Assembly (NCBI RefSeq): GCF_028715765.1
Contig: NZ_JAQURE010000012.1
Location: 1 to 64,000 of the forward strand
DNA: 64,000 nt
Source: Rhodoferax sp.
Lineage (GTDB): Bacteria; Pseudomonadota; Gammaproteobacteria; Burkholderiales; Burkholderiaceae_C
Reading direction: 5' to 3'
Part shown: piece after piece, positions 15,776-24,275 of the stretch
Position numbering within the stretch: the first letter of the stretch is position 1
Layout: each line of letters begins with the position of its first letter
Position numbers and translations under genes: made by a program
The notes under the pieces: model-generated
The model's input: the letters and a program-made list of their open reading frames with translations, nothing else
The model's database searches: none
Told to the model about the DNA's origin: nothing

Positions 15776-15913
15776 TCAATCGGCATCGCCATGGGCGACA
15801 GCCATAGCAGTTTTGACAGCCTGGTGCTTGCCGCCGACGGCGCGATGTACCAAGCCAAGCATCAAGGGCGTGGGTGCTATGTGGTGGCCAATACACCGAG
15901 TCCGTGCTTCTGA
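15773..15913 (+). pseudogene. C-terminal remnant of a GGDEF (diguanylate cyclase) gene
   Basis: An open stretch of 46 codons, following an in-frame TGA, reads SIGIAMGDSHSSFDSL then AADGAMYQAKHQGRGCYVV and ends at TGA. SIGIA and ADxAMYQAKxxGRxxY are hallmarks of the end of GGDEF domains. The rest of the gene is missing, and the break coincides with the truncation of brnT on the other strand. Confidence 0.7.
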
Positions 15914-15950
15914 ACCACTGCCCATAGTTTGAGCGCCATTCCGCTGTGTG

Positions 15951-16349
15951 TCAGCGTACCAGCAGGTGCTGGCGAACCCAAGCGGCGAAGGCGGCCTCGT
16001 CGATATCGCCTGCAGCGACGGACAGCATGGTCACAACGCAGTCAGCATCTGTGGCGGTCAACTCAAAGTCGTTGAGTGCCAAAAACAATTCCATGGCGAC
16101 AAAGCCGGTTCGCTTGTTTCCATCAATAAAAGGATGGTTGCGCGAGATCCCATAACCGTAGCTGGCGGCCAGATCAGCCGTATCGGGCGTGCCATAGTTT
16201 TCAAGTTGCTTCGGCCTTGCCAAGGCTGATTCCAGCAAGTTCAAGTCACGCACGCCAGCGCCACCGCCGTGTTCTGCCAACTGTTCATCATGCACGGCGT
16301 GAATCAGGGCGATCTCAATCCACCCCCAGGTTTGTCGCTGGCCACTCAT
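15951..16349 (-). CDS. doc: Doc/Fic-family death-on-curing toxin
   Basis: A 132-residue Fic-fold protein with the core motif HPFIDGNKRTGF near residue 72, the Doc form of HxFx(D/E)GN(K/R). Doc phosphorylates EF-Tu on a threonine and stops translation. The N-terminal WIEIALIHAVHDEQLAEHGG and central LLESALARPKQL segments fit the family. Its start overlaps the stop of the upstream AbrB-type antitoxin by 4 bp, making a standard two-gene module. This is the last complete TA module of the island before ureE. Confidence 0.88.
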   Translation of the reverse strand: MSGQRQTWGWIEIALIHAVHDEQLAEHGGGAGVRDLNLLESALARPKQLENYGTPDTADLAASYGYGISRNHPFIDGNKRTGFVAMELFLALNDFELTATDADCVVTMLSVAAGDIDEAAFAAWVRQHLLVR

Positions 16350-16570
16350 TTGGCCAACTCATGCAACACGGCGCGGCGTTTTTTCATGATGCGGCGCGCT
16401 TGCGTCATCTGTTCATCAAAATTCGGGTCATAGGGGGAAATGTTGAACCCATTGGCGGTGTCAGTCATGTACACCGCATCCCCTTTTTCAAGATTGAGTC
16501 GAGCCAAAACTTCCTTGGGCAGAATCACGCCAACCGAATTGCCGATTTGGGTGAGTTTGAGTGCAGTCAT
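16346..16570 (-). CDS. AbrB/MazE-like antitoxin of the Doc module
   Basis: A 74-residue protein with the swapped-hairpin AbrB/SpoVT fold (MTALKLTQIGNSVGVILPKE then VLARLNLEKGDAVYMT), followed by a toxin-binding tail rich in charged residues. It binds its own promoter and neutralises the downstream Doc toxin. Pairing of a MazE-type antitoxin with Doc, instead of Phd, is a known alternative. An inverted repeat just upstream is the likely operator. Confidence 0.85.
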   Translation of the reverse strand: MTALKLTQIGNSVGVILPKEVLARLNLEKGDAVYMTDTANGFNISPYDPNFDEQMTQARRIMKKRRAVLHELAK

Positions 16571-16588
16571 GGTGAAACCTTCAAAGTT

Positions 16589-16602
16589 ATAACGGTTGTT
16601 AT
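16589..16602 (-). promoter_or_regulatory. Inverted-repeat operator of the AbrB/doc module
   Basis: ATAACGGTTGTTAT is a perfect 5-bp inverted repeat around GGTT, 19 bp before the antitoxin start. It is embedded in AT-rich DNA that could contain a -10 box. Autoregulation by the AbrB-like protein is inferred. Confidence 0.5.
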
Positions 16603-16671
16603 ATTATCAGCGCTGATCCAGCTCAGCAAGGCCGCGTTTGGTCGGTGTGGCCTGGCCTCACATCGACAGGT

Positions 16672-16687
16672 CGGCACGGCTCTTGCA
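16672..16687 (+). promoter_or_regulatory. Sigma-54 promoter of ureEFG
   Basis: CGGCACGGCTCTTGCA matches the -24/-12 consensus TGGCACG-N4-TTGCA at all but the first base, with GG-N10-GC spacing. The transcript would begin about 30 bases before ureE. No convincing NtrC box is seen in the 70 bp between this site and the doc module. Confidence 0.7.
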
Positions 16688-16729
16688 GAGTTGACCGCAC
16701 CCCCATCCAAAATGCGTTGCAACGCCACC

Positions 16730-17332
16730 ATGCTCCACATCTCCAAACTCATCCCCCAAGGCCACGGCCTGGCGGCCGCCTTGCTCAAACGCGCTGGTCA
16801 TGTGGCGCTGGACTGGGACGTGCGGCAAAAAAGCCGGTTCGACGCCACCGACTCCGCTGACCGCCTACTTGGCATTTTTCTGCCGCGTGGCACGGTCGCA
16901 CGCGGTGGCGACGTGCTGGTGGCGCAAGATGGCTCGCTGATCAAGGTGCTGGCTGCGCCGCAAACGGTGCTGAAAATCACCCATTGCCCCAATCACGGCA
17001 CGCCGTTTGACCTGATCCGCGCCGCCTACCACCTGGGCAACCGCCATGTGCCAATCGAGCTGAAACCCGACCACCTCAAAATCGAACCTGACCACGTGCT
17101 GGCCGACATGCTGCGCGCCATGCACCTGGTCGTGACCGAGGTGACCGAACCGTTCGAGCCAGAAAACGGTGCCTACGCCACTGGTGGGCACTTTGGCGGA
17201 CACCACCACGGGCATGACCATGACCATGACCACAACCTGGACCATGCTCAAGTCCACACGCCCGCACCCGCTGCCGTCCCAGATGCGCAGCCACCCCATG
17301 TGCATGGGCCGGGCTGCAGCCACCACCCTTAA
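16730..17332 (+). CDS. ureE: Urease accessory protein UreE, nickel chaperone
   Basis: Started at MLHISKLIPQGHGLAAALLK; the track ORF runs far upstream and an alternative ATG lies six codons earlier. The 200-residue protein has the UreE N-terminal domain, the central nickel-site segment THCPNHGTPFDLIRAAYHLGNRH near residues 92-115, and a His-rich tail (GGHHHGHDHDHDHNLDHAQ) ending in CSHHP. UreE dimers deliver nickel to the urease activation complex UreDFG in the cytoplasm. It begins the second piece of the urease cluster and has its own sigma-54-type promoter. Confidence 0.95.
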   Translation: MLHISKLIPQGHGLAAALLKRAGHVALDWDVRQKSRFDATDSADRLLGIFLPRGTVARGGDVLVAQDGSLIKVLAAPQTVLKITHCPNHGTPFDLIRAAYHLGNRHVPIELKPDHLKIEPDHVLADMLRAMHLVVTEVTEPFEPENGAYATGGHFGGHHHGHDHDHDHNLDHAQVHTPAPAAVPDAQPPHVHGPGCSHHP

Positions 17333-17344
17333 GGCAGAGCCAGC

Positions 17345-18022
17345 ATGCGTGACAGCAGTCTGATTCAGCTGATGTGGCTGGCCTCGCCAGCCTTGCCGAT
17401 TGGTGGTTTTTCTTACTCAGAATGCCTTGAAGCCGCCGTAGATAGTGCTCAAGTAGCTACTGAAAGCGAAGCATCAAACTGGCTGCTGGATCAGCTTGAG
17501 CTGAGTCTGGCACGAAGCGATCTGGCGCTGCTGGCACAAGCCATTCCTGCCTGGCAGGCCGCCGACGCCGGGCGCATAGCGACCCTCAACGCCTGGGCGT
17601 TGCAAACCCGAGAAAGCAGCGAACTGCGTGCGCAAACCGAGCAAATGGGCCGCAGTTTGCTGGAGTGGCTGCGCAACCACACCACTGCCAAACCAGCGCA
17701 GATTGAGCTGTTGGCCAATGGGCAACCCACCTATCCCATCGCGTTTGCCTTGGCCGCCAGCAGCACGGCCGCACCCCTGCGCGACTGCCTGCTGGCCTAC
17801 GCCTTTGGCTGGGCCGAGAACATGGTGCAGGCGGCCATCAAATCGGTGCCGCTGGGTCAAAGCGCTGGGCAGCGCATCCTCTCCAGACTGGCCGCAGAAA
17901 TTCCTGCAGTCGTCGACCACGCACTGGCGGCAACCGACGACACACGCCAGGCGTTTGCCCCCATGCTGGCCATCTTGAGCGCCCAGCACGAGGTGCAATA
18001 TTCAAGGCTTTTCAGGTCCTAG
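17345..18022 (+). CDS. ureF: Urease accessory protein UreF
   Basis: A 225-residue helical protein of normal UreF length, with the N-terminal [20 protein letters not shown] signature and the C-terminal [20 protein letters not shown] segment. UreF joins UreD and UreG on apo-urease and gates carbamylation and nickel insertion. It follows ureE by 12 bp. A copy of repeat A lies in the 51-bp gap to ureG and overlaps the last codons. Confidence 0.95.
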   Translation: MRDSSLIQLMWLASPALPIGGFSYSECLEAAVDSAQVATESEASNWLLDQLELSLARSDLALLAQAIPAWQAADAGRIATLNAWALQTRESSELRAQTEQMGRSLLEWLRNHTTAKPAQIELLANGQPTYPIAFALAASSTAAPLRDCLLAYAFGWAENMVQAAIKSVPLGQSAGQRILSRLAAEIPAVVDHALAATDDTRQAFAPMLAILSAQHEVQYSRLFRS

Positions 18023-18060
18023 ACCTTATATTTAAAGCATAAGCAGCTACACATTTTGAA
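18017..18060 (-). repeat. Dispersed repeat A between ureF and ureG
   Basis: TCCTAGACCTTATATTTAA followed by AGCATAAGCAGCTACACATT is a degenerate repeat-A copy. It includes the ureF stop codon and ends just before the ureG start region. Confidence 0.6.
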
Positions 18061-18073
18061 TAAAACACCGACC

Positions 18074-18730
18074 ATGAACACACCTTTGCATCACATCAAA
18101 AAGCGCACCAAACCCCTACCGCCTTTGCGCGTGGGCATTGGCGGGCCGGTCGGCTCCGGCAAAACCACACTGCTTGAAATGCTGTGCAAAGCCATGCGCG
18201 ACAAGTACGACCTGGTGGCCATCACCAACGACATTTACACCAAAGAAGACCAGCGCCTGCTGACCGTCAGCGGTGCCTTGCCCGCTGATCGCATCATGGG
18301 GGTAGAAACCGGCGGCTGCCCGCACACTGCCATCCGCGAAGACTGCTCGATCAATCTGGAAGCCATCGACCGCATGCTGGTCGATTTCCCCAACGCCGAC
18401 ATCGTGTTTTTAGAAAGTGGCGGCGACAACCTGGCCGCCACCTTCAGCCCCGAGCTGAGCGACTTGACGATTTACGTGATCGACGTGGCCGCTGGTGAAA
18501 AGATTCCCCGCAAAGGCGGCCCTGGCATCACAAAGAGCGACCTGTTTGTGATCAACAAAACCGACCTGGCACCGCATGTGGGGGCCGATTTGGACGTGAT
18601 GGCGGCTGACACCACCCGCATGCGCACCACGGCCAAGGGTCTCAAACCGTTTGTCATGACCAACCTCAAGACCTTGAGCGGCCTGGATGACGTGATTAAG
18701 TTCATTCAAACCAAAGGCTTGTTGGGCTAA
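18074..18730 (+). CDS. ureG: Urease accessory GTPase UreG
   Basis: Started at [20 protein letters not shown]; the six upstream codons in the track use a TTG within repeat-derived DNA. The 218-residue SIMIBI-class GTPase has P-loop [13 protein letters not shown] near residue 25, the nickel-binding CPH in [15 protein letters not shown] near residue 85, [15 protein letters not shown] and the G4 motif [12 protein letters not shown]. UreG supplies nickel and GTP-driven conformational change for urease maturation. It is the last urease gene of this block. Confidence 0.96.
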   Translation: MNTPLHHIKKRTKPLPPLRVGIGGPVGSGKTTLLEMLCKAMRDKYDLVAITNDIYTKEDQRLLTVSGALPADRIMGVETGGCPHTAIREDCSINLEAIDRMLVDFPNADIVFLESGGDNLAATFSPELSDLTIYVIDVAAGEKIPRKGGPGITKSDLFVINKTDLAPHVGADLDVMAADTTRMRTTAKGLKPFVMTNLKTLSGLDDVIKFIQTKGLLG

Positions 18731-18800
18731 TCGCATTTTTTTGCCCTGAAACTTTGCCCTGAAAACCGGCAGGGTATGGGGCAGCGGGTTTAATCGGGGC

Positions 18801-19979
18801 ATGATGAATGCCAGTTTGTTCGGTTTAAAGTGTTCAGCGCTGCTGTTTTGTGCCCTGATGTGGTGCATTGGCATGGCGCAGGGCGAAGAGGCCCACTCAT
18901 CCAACGCCTTGCCCGCCAGTGCACCGACTTTGGCGGCCAGCTCAACCCCGGCAGATAGTCCGGTGCTTGGGGCGAGTGCCGCTCAGGCGGATGTCCGCCG
19001 GCGCTGGGTGTCTGTGCCACGCATTCAGGGCAAACTCACCGCGGCCGACCTGGGGGTGGTCATCAACACCGCAGACCCTTATTCGGTGGCGGTGGGTAAC
19101 TATTACGTGGCCAAGCGCGGCGTGCCGCAGGCGCAGGTGCTGCGCGTGGTGCTGCCGGTGCAAAAGTCATTGAGCGCGGCCGAGTTTGAGCGGCTTAACA
19201 TCCAAATCAAAGCGCACATGGCGCCGCACGTGCAGGCTTTGGCGCTGGCCTGGTCGCAGCCCTTTGCGGTGCAATGCAATGGCATCACCGCTGCGGTCAC
19301 GTTGGGGCTTGATCTGCAAGCCTGCCAAAACACCTGTGCCGCCAGCAAACCGTCGCGCTATTTCAATTCACCCAGCGCAAGACCTTACACCGACTTGGGG
19401 TTGCGGCCGTCGATGCTGTTAGCCGCGCGCACCATCAGCAGCGCCAAGGCTATGATCGACCGCGGTGTGGCGGCCGATGGCCAGCTGGGCAAGCTCGGTG
19501 GCTTGCCTGCCAACGCGGTGTTTGTCAGCACCGCAGACAGCGCGCGCAACGTGCGTGCCCCATTGTTCCCGCCCCCTGGCGGGTTGCCGCGCCGTGCCAT
19601 TGCGGCGCAGCTGATCAACACGGATGCCACCCCCAACCTCAGTCGCGTGTTTTTGCTTCAAACTGGCTTGCCCAACCCAGACGTGCTCGCGCCCACGCAG
19701 TGGCTACCCGGGGCGCTGGCAGACCACCTGACCTCGTTTGGCGGGCAGTTGCTGGGTGGGTTGGGGCAAATGAGCGTACTGGACTGGCTTGAATCAGGCG
19801 CCACCGCCAGCTACGGCACCGTCAGCGAGCCCTGCAACCACTTGCAAAAGTTTCCGCATCCGCAGGTGCTATTGCTCAACTATGTGCAGGGCAGCACGGC
19901 GCTAGAGGCCTATTGGCGCAGTGTGGCGTGGCCCACTTTGGGCGTCTTTGTGGGCGAGCCGCTGGCCGCACCTTTTTAG
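18801..19979 (+). CDS. TIGR03790-family secreted protein of unknown function
   Basis: A 392-residue protein with an N-terminal signal peptide (LFCALMWCIGMAQG) and a low-complexity Ala/Ser/Pro linker to about residue 65. The conserved TIGR03790 core follows, with ADLGVVINTADPYSVAVGNY and the long segment ARTISSAKAMIDRGVAADGQ. The family occurs in betaproteobacteria and cyanobacteria and has no assigned biochemical function. It stands between ureG and urtA in the same orientation, 70 bp after ureG and 151 bp before urtA. Whether it belongs functionally to urea use is unknown. Confidence 0.75.
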   Translation: MMNASLFGLKCSALLFCALMWCIGMAQGEEAHSSNALPASAPTLAASSTPADSPVLGASAAQADVRRRWVSVPRIQGKLTAADLGVVINTADPYSVAVGNYYVAKRGVPQAQVLRVVLPVQKSLSAAEFERLNIQIKAHMAPHVQALALAWSQPFAVQCNGITAAVTLGLDLQACQNTCAASKPSRYFNSPSARPYTDLGLRPSMLLAARTISSAKAMIDRGVAADGQLGKLGGLPANAVFVSTADSARNVRAPLFPPPGGLPRRAIAAQLINTDATPNLSRVFLLQTGLPNPDVLAPTQWLPGALADHLTSFGGQLLGGLGQMSVLDWLESGATASYGTVSEPCNHLQKFPHPQVLLLNYVQGSTALEAYWRSVAWPTLGVFVGEPLAAPF

Positions 19980-20130
19980 CCATCAGCTGCCATTAGCTGT
20001 ACGCCACTCGGCGTATTTCCCAAACCTTCTCGCTTGCCTAAAGTCACTCCATCGCTCAAGCACAGGCCTGTCATGCCACCGAAGGCACAGCCTGAGCGAC
20101 AACGGTTTTATCAACTTTGGAGTAGCACAC

Positions 20131-21405
20131 ATGTCAACTTTGAACTCACGTCGTTTTACCCTCAAGGCACTCACTGCCGCCGTCGCGCTGACCACCCTGT
20201 CGGCATTGCCCGCCTACGCCGCCGACACCATCAAGGTCGGTATCTTGCACAGCTTGTCTGGCACCATGGCCATTTCTGAGACCGTGTTGAAAGACACCGT
20301 GCTGATGGCCATTGACGAGATCAATGCCAAGGGCGGACTGCTCGGCAAGAAGTTGGAACCCGTGGTGGTTGACCCGGCTTCCAACTGGCCGCTGTTTGCT
20401 GAAAAAACCAAGCAGTTGCTGGGTCAGGACAAGGTCGATGTGATCTTTGGCTGCTGGACCAGCGTAAGCCGCAAGTCGGTGTTGCCGGTGGTCGAAGAAA
20501 TGAACGGCTTGCTGTTCTACCCGGTGCAGTACGAAGGTGAAGAGCTGTCCAAAAACGTGTTCTACACCGGTGCCGCGCCCAACCAGCAAGCCATTCCCGC
20601 AGTGGACTATTTGATGAGCAAAGACGGCGGCGCAGCCAAGCGCTGGGTCTTGTTGGGCACCGACTACGTGTACCCCCGCACCACCAACAAAATTTTGCGT
20701 GCCTACCTTAAATCCAAGGGCGTGGCTGACAAAGACATTGACGAAAAATACACACCGTTTGGCCACAGTGATTACCAGACCATCGTGGCTGACATCAAAA
20801 AATTCAGCGCCGGTGGCAAAACCGCCGTGGTTTCCACCATCAATGGTGACTCCAACGTGCCGTTCTACAAAGAACTTGGCAACGCCGGCCTGAAGGCCAA
20901 AGACGTGCCAGTGGTGGCCTTCAGCGTGGGTGAAGAAGAGCTGCGCGGTGTGGACACCAAGCCGCTGGTGGGTCACCTGGCCGCCTGGAACTACTTCCAG
21001 TCCATCAAGAACCCAACCAACACCGAGTTCATCAAAAAGTGGACAGCCTATGCCAAGGCCAAGGGCATTGCCGGTCACAAAGACAAGGCTTTGACCAACG
21101 ACCCGATGGAAGCCACCTACATCGGCATCAACATGTGGAAACAAGCGGTTGAAAAAGCCAAGTCCACCGACGTGGACAAGGTGATTGCCGCCATGGCCGG
21201 CCAAACCTTCAAAGCCCCCAGCGGCATTGTGAGCAAGATGGATGAGAAGAACCACCACTTGCACAAGAGTGTGTTCATTGGCGAGATCAAGGCCGACGGC
21301 CAGTTCAACGTGGTCTGGAAGACTCCTGGCCCGGTGAAAGCCAAGCCATGGAGCCCGTACATCGAAGGCAATGCTGGCAAGCCTGACGAACCGGCGAAGA
21401 AGTAA
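20131..21405 (+). CDS. urtA: Urea ABC transporter substrate-binding protein
   Basis: Started at MSTLNSRRFTLKALTAAVAL; the track start lies inside the preceding gene. The 424-residue protein has a signal peptide cleaved near AYA-AD and matches UrtA: DTIKVGILHSLSGTMAISET, DVIFGCWTSVSRKSVLPVVE, NGLLFYPVQYEGEE and LTNDPMEATYIGINMWKQAV. UrtA binds urea and short amides in the periplasm. It opens the urtABCDE operon. No sigma-54 promoter was found in the 151-bp upstream gap, which holds only a CAGGCCTG-type dyad, so its promoter is not identified. Confidence 0.95.
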   Translation: MSTLNSRRFTLKALTAAVALTTLSALPAYAADTIKVGILHSLSGTMAISETVLKDTVLMAIDEINAKGGLLGKKLEPVVVDPASNWPLFAEKTKQLLGQDKVDVIFGCWTSVSRKSVLPVVEEMNGLLFYPVQYEGEELSKNVFYTGAAPNQQAIPAVDYLMSKDGGAAKRWVLLGTDYVYPRTTNKILRAYLKSKGVADKDIDEKYTPFGHSDYQTIVADIKKFSAGGKTAVVSTINGDSNVPFYKELGNAGLKAKDVPVVAFSVGEEELRGVDTKPLVGHLAAWNYFQSIKNPTNTEFIKKWTAYAKAKGIAGHKDKALTNDPMEATYIGINMWKQAVEKAKSTDVDKVIAAMAGQTFKAPSGIVSKMDEKNHHLHKSVFIGEIKADGQFNVVWKTPGPVKAKPWSPYIEGNAGKPDEPAKK

Positions 21406-21585
21406 GAAGCTACTGCGCGAGCCAATCTGGGGCTTGCAGTGCTCGCCGTACGGGAGTACGGCTGTGCGCTTCAAACCCCACCTTGACCCGCTCGCGACGC
21501 TTCTTCCTTTCTTCGCCAATTACCCTTTTCAAAAGAAATTGCAGCGTGGGCACTGCCACCCGTGCCCACACTACAGGTTCTGAAT

Positions 21586-23157
21586 ATGCTCAAAAGACTC
21601 CTTTCAATTACTACGCTTTTTATAGCTACTAGCGCATATTCCATAAGCGCTAGCGATGTAAAAAGCATCACACTCGGCGAAACCGACGCGCGTATCGAGG
21701 CGCTGGCCCAAGCCATGCAGGCAGCCGATGACCAGACTGCTGCCTTTCTGCAAGCCTTGTCTGACGATGCCGTCAAAGTCGCCGGAGAGCAGGTGTTGGT
21801 GGTGAAAGACGACAAGGCTTTTGATGCAGTCACCGGGGCTGAAATCCCCCTGCCTGAGGCGCTCGAAGACGTGATCAACAACAACCGCATGCGCGGTGAA
21901 ATTGACTCGGCACTGGCCGCGCTCAAGCTCTTTTCCAAAGACGACACCGTGCGTGCCGCCGCGGTGAAACAACTGCAAAGTGATGCGGACGAAACCAAAC
22001 TGCCGCTGATCGAAAAAGCCCTGGCCACCGAGCAAAACGCCGCCATCAAAGACCAACTGGGCATGGTGCGTGCCGCCGCCTTGCTCAATAGCACAGACAA
22101 AACCAAACGCCTGGAAGCCGCCAAACTGCTGGCCAGCAGCGGCCAGGCCAACACCAAAACCATGCTGTTGGCGCGCCTTGAGCAAGAGCCTGACGCACAA
22201 GTTAAAGCCGCTCTGGGCGCGGCACTGCGCCAGGTGGAAGCTGCCCTGGCCTGGGGTGACCGGCTGGGAGCCTTGTTCAGCGGCATCAGCCTGGGCTCGA
22301 TCCTGCTGCTGGTGGCGCTGGGCCTGGCCATCACCTACGGGCTGATGGGCGTGATCAACATGGCGCACGGCGAGCTGATGATGATTGGCGCCTATGCGAC
22401 CTATGTGGTGCAAGGCCTGTTTCAAAAATACCTGCCCGGCGCGTTTGACTGGTATTTGCTGGCGGCGGTGCCGGTGGCGTTCATGGCATCCGCCCTGATG
22501 GGAGCGGCGCTGGAGCGCAGTGTGATCCGCTTTTTGTATGGCCGCCCGCTGGAAACCCTGCTGGCCACCTGGGGCATCAGCTTGATGCTGATGCAGTTGG
22601 TGCGCAGCATTTTTGGTGCCCAAAACGTGGGGGTGGAAAACCCGTCGTGGATGAGTGGTGGCGTGCAGGTGCTTGGCAATTTGTCGCTGCCCTACAACCG
22701 CTTGGTCATCATTGGTTTTGCCCTGTTTGTGCTGGGCAGCGTGGCCTGGATGATTGGCAAGACACGGCTGGGGCTGTTCGTGCGCGGGGTCACGCAAAAC
22801 CGCCCGATTGCCTCGTGCATGGGGGTGAACACGGCGCGCATTGACACCTACGCCTTCGCGTTGGGCTCTGGCATTGCCGGGCTGGCGGGTTGCGCCTTGA
22901 GCCAGGTGGGCAACGTGGGGCCAGACCTGGGCCAGGGCTACATCGTCGATGCCTTCATGGTGGTGGTGCTGGGCGGTGTGGGGCAGTTGGCGGGCACGGT
23001 CTACGCCGCGTTGGGGCTGGGCATTTTGAACAAGTTTCTGGAGGGGTTGACCGGTGCGGTATTGGCCAAGATTGCGGTGCTGGTGTTCATCATCATCTTC
23101 ATTCAAAAACGACCCCAAGGCATCTTCGCCATGAAAGGCCGCTCGGCGGAGGCATGA
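21586..23157 (+). CDS. urtB: Urea ABC transporter permease UrtB
   Basis: Started at MLKRLLSITTLFIATSAYSI. The 523-residue protein has a secretion signal, a periplasmic helical region (about residues 25-220) typical of UrtB and absent from LivH, then a LivH-like membrane domain with INMAHGELMMIGAYATYVVQ near residue 258 and the conserved loop RPIASCMGVNTARIDTYAF near residue 405. It forms half of the membrane channel with UrtC. Its stop overlaps the urtC ATG. The signal peptide is encoded by a copy of repeat A, so the natural leader seems to have been replaced or extended by a repeat. Confidence 0.95.
   Translation: MLKRLLSITTLFIATSAYSISASDVKSITLGETDARIEALAQAMQAADDQTAAFLQALSDDAVKVAGEQVLVVKDDKAFDAVTGAEIPLPEALEDVINNNRMRGEIDSALAALKLFSKDDTVRAAAVKQLQSDADETKLPLIEKALATEQNAAIKDQLGMVRAAALLNSTDKTKRLEAAKLLASSGQANTKTMLLARLEQEPDAQVKAALGAALRQVEAALAWGDRLGALFSGISLGSILLLVALGLAITYGLMGVINMAHGELMMIGAYATYVVQGLFQKYLPGAFDWYLLAAVPVAFMASALMGAALERSVIRFLYGRPLETLLATWGISLMLMQLVRSIFGAQNVGVENPSWMSGGVQVLGNLSLPYNRLVIIGFALFVLGSVAWMIGKTRLGLFVRGVTQNRPIASCMGVNTARIDTYAFALGSGIAGLAGCALSQVGNVGPDLGQGYIVDAFMVVVLGGVGQLAGTVYAALGLGILNKFLEGLTGAVLAKIAVLVFIIIFIQKRPQGIFAMKGRSAEA
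21617..21655 (+). repeat. Dispersed repeat A forming the urtB signal peptide
   Basis: TTTTTATAGCTACTAGCGC followed by ATATTCCATAAGCGCTAGC is an almost perfect repeat-A copy. It is read in frame as LFIATSAYSISAS at about residues 10-23 of UrtB. Confidence 0.85.
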
Positions 23158-24275
23158 ACATGAACACAACTTTGAACCCGGTTTCCTTGCCCGCCCCCGC
23201 GCCGTTGCTCAGTCGCAGCGGTTGGGCCGGCTTTCTGGTCGCCTTGATTGTGGTGTGTGCGGTGGCTCCGGTGCTGAATTTGGCAGTGCCGCAGGGCAGT
23301 GTGTTTCACCTGAGTGACTACGGCGTGGGGCTGCTCGGTCGCATCATGTGCTATGCCATTTGTGCGCTGGCCATGGATTTGATCTGGGGCTTTACCGGCA
23401 TCTTGAGCTTGGGGCACGGCTTGTTTTTTGCGCTGGGTGGCTATGTCATGGGCATGTATTTGATGCGCCAAATTGGGCTGGACGGCAATTACAAAAGTGC
23501 CCTGCCTGACTTCATGGTGTTTCTGGACTGGAAGACGCTGCCCTGGCACTGGACGTTTTCCGGCAGCTTTGTCGCCACCCTGTTTCTGATCATCGCTGTG
23601 CCAGGCCTCGTGGCCTTTGTGTTTGGCTACTTTGCCTTTCGCTCGCGCATCAAGGGCGTGTACTTTTCCATCATCACCCAGGCCATGACCTTTGCCGCCA
23701 TGCTGCTGTTTTTCCGCAACGAGACTGGTTTTGGCGGGAACAACGGTTTTACCGACTTCAAGCGCATTCTGGACATTCCCATTGCCACGCCCCACATGCG
23801 CATGACCTTGTTTGTGCTGACCGGCCTGACACTGCTGGGTTTCTTTTTGCTGTCGCGTTGGCTCATCAACAGCAAGTTTGGCCGCGTGTTGCAAGCCGTA
23901 CGCGACGCTGAAACACGGGTCATGTTCAGTGGCTACTCGCCCGTGGGCTACAAGCTCACCATCTGGACCATTTCAGCCATGATGTGCGGCGTGGCCGGTG
24001 CCTTGTATGTGCCGCAAGTGGGCATCATCAACCCCAGCGAAATGAGTCCGGCCAATTCGATTGAGATTGCCATCTGGGCCGCCGTAGGAGGCCGCGCCAC
24101 GCTGATCGGGCCAATTCTGGGCGCGTTCATTGTCAGCGGCGTCAAAAGTTGGCTGACCGTGGCCTACCCCGAGTTTTGGTTGTATTTTTTAGGTGCGCTG
24201 TTCATTGGGGTTACGCTGTTTTTACCTGACGGCGTGGTGGGTCTGGTCAAAAAACTGAAAGGTGGTTCGAAATGA
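23154..24275 (+). CDS. urtC: Urea ABC transporter permease UrtC
   Basis: Started at MNMNTTLNPVSLPAPAPLLS, where ATGA overlaps the urtB stop; the longer track frame is a shadow inside urtB. The 373-residue LivM-like permease has about ten membrane helices, with WGFTGILSLGHGLFFALGGY near residue 78, RSRIKGVYFSIITQAMTFAA near 163 and the EAA-like loop RVLQAVRDAETRVMFSGYSP near 245. It pairs with UrtB. Its stop overlaps the urtD start by 4 bp. Confidence 0.95.
   Translation: MNMNTTLNPVSLPAPAPLLSRSGWAGFLVALIVVCAVAPVLNLAVPQGSVFHLSDYGVGLLGRIMCYAICALAMDLIWGFTGILSLGHGLFFALGGYVMGMYLMRQIGLDGNYKSALPDFMVFLDWKTLPWHWTFSGSFVATLFLIIAVPGLVAFVFGYFAFRSRIKGVYFSIITQAMTFAAMLLFFRNETGFGGNNGFTDFKRILDIPIATPHMRMTLFVLTGLTLLGFFLLSRWLINSKFGRVLQAVRDAETRVMFSGYSPVGYKLTIWTISAMMCGVAGALYVPQVGIINPSEMSPANSIEIAIWAAVGGRATLIGPILGAFIVSGVKSWLTVAYPEFWLYFLGALFIGVTLFLPDGVVGLVKKLKGGSK

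Noticed and set aside
17440-17475. Possible repeat-A copy inside ureF
   Set aside because: GTAGATAGTGCTCAAGTAGCTACTG shares only short words with the repeat, and the encoded residues fit the UreF family.
19980-20130. Sigma-54 promoter for urtA
   Set aside because: Searched for TGGC-N-TTGC with GG-N10-GC spacing; none found. Only a CAGGCCTG-type dyad is present.
20146-21519. 457-codon minus-strand ORF
   Set aside because: Shadow of urtA; composition rich in His, Gly and Val with no domain pattern.
21604-23169. 521-codon minus-strand ORF
   Set aside because: Shadow of urtB; His/Gln-rich translation with no motif.
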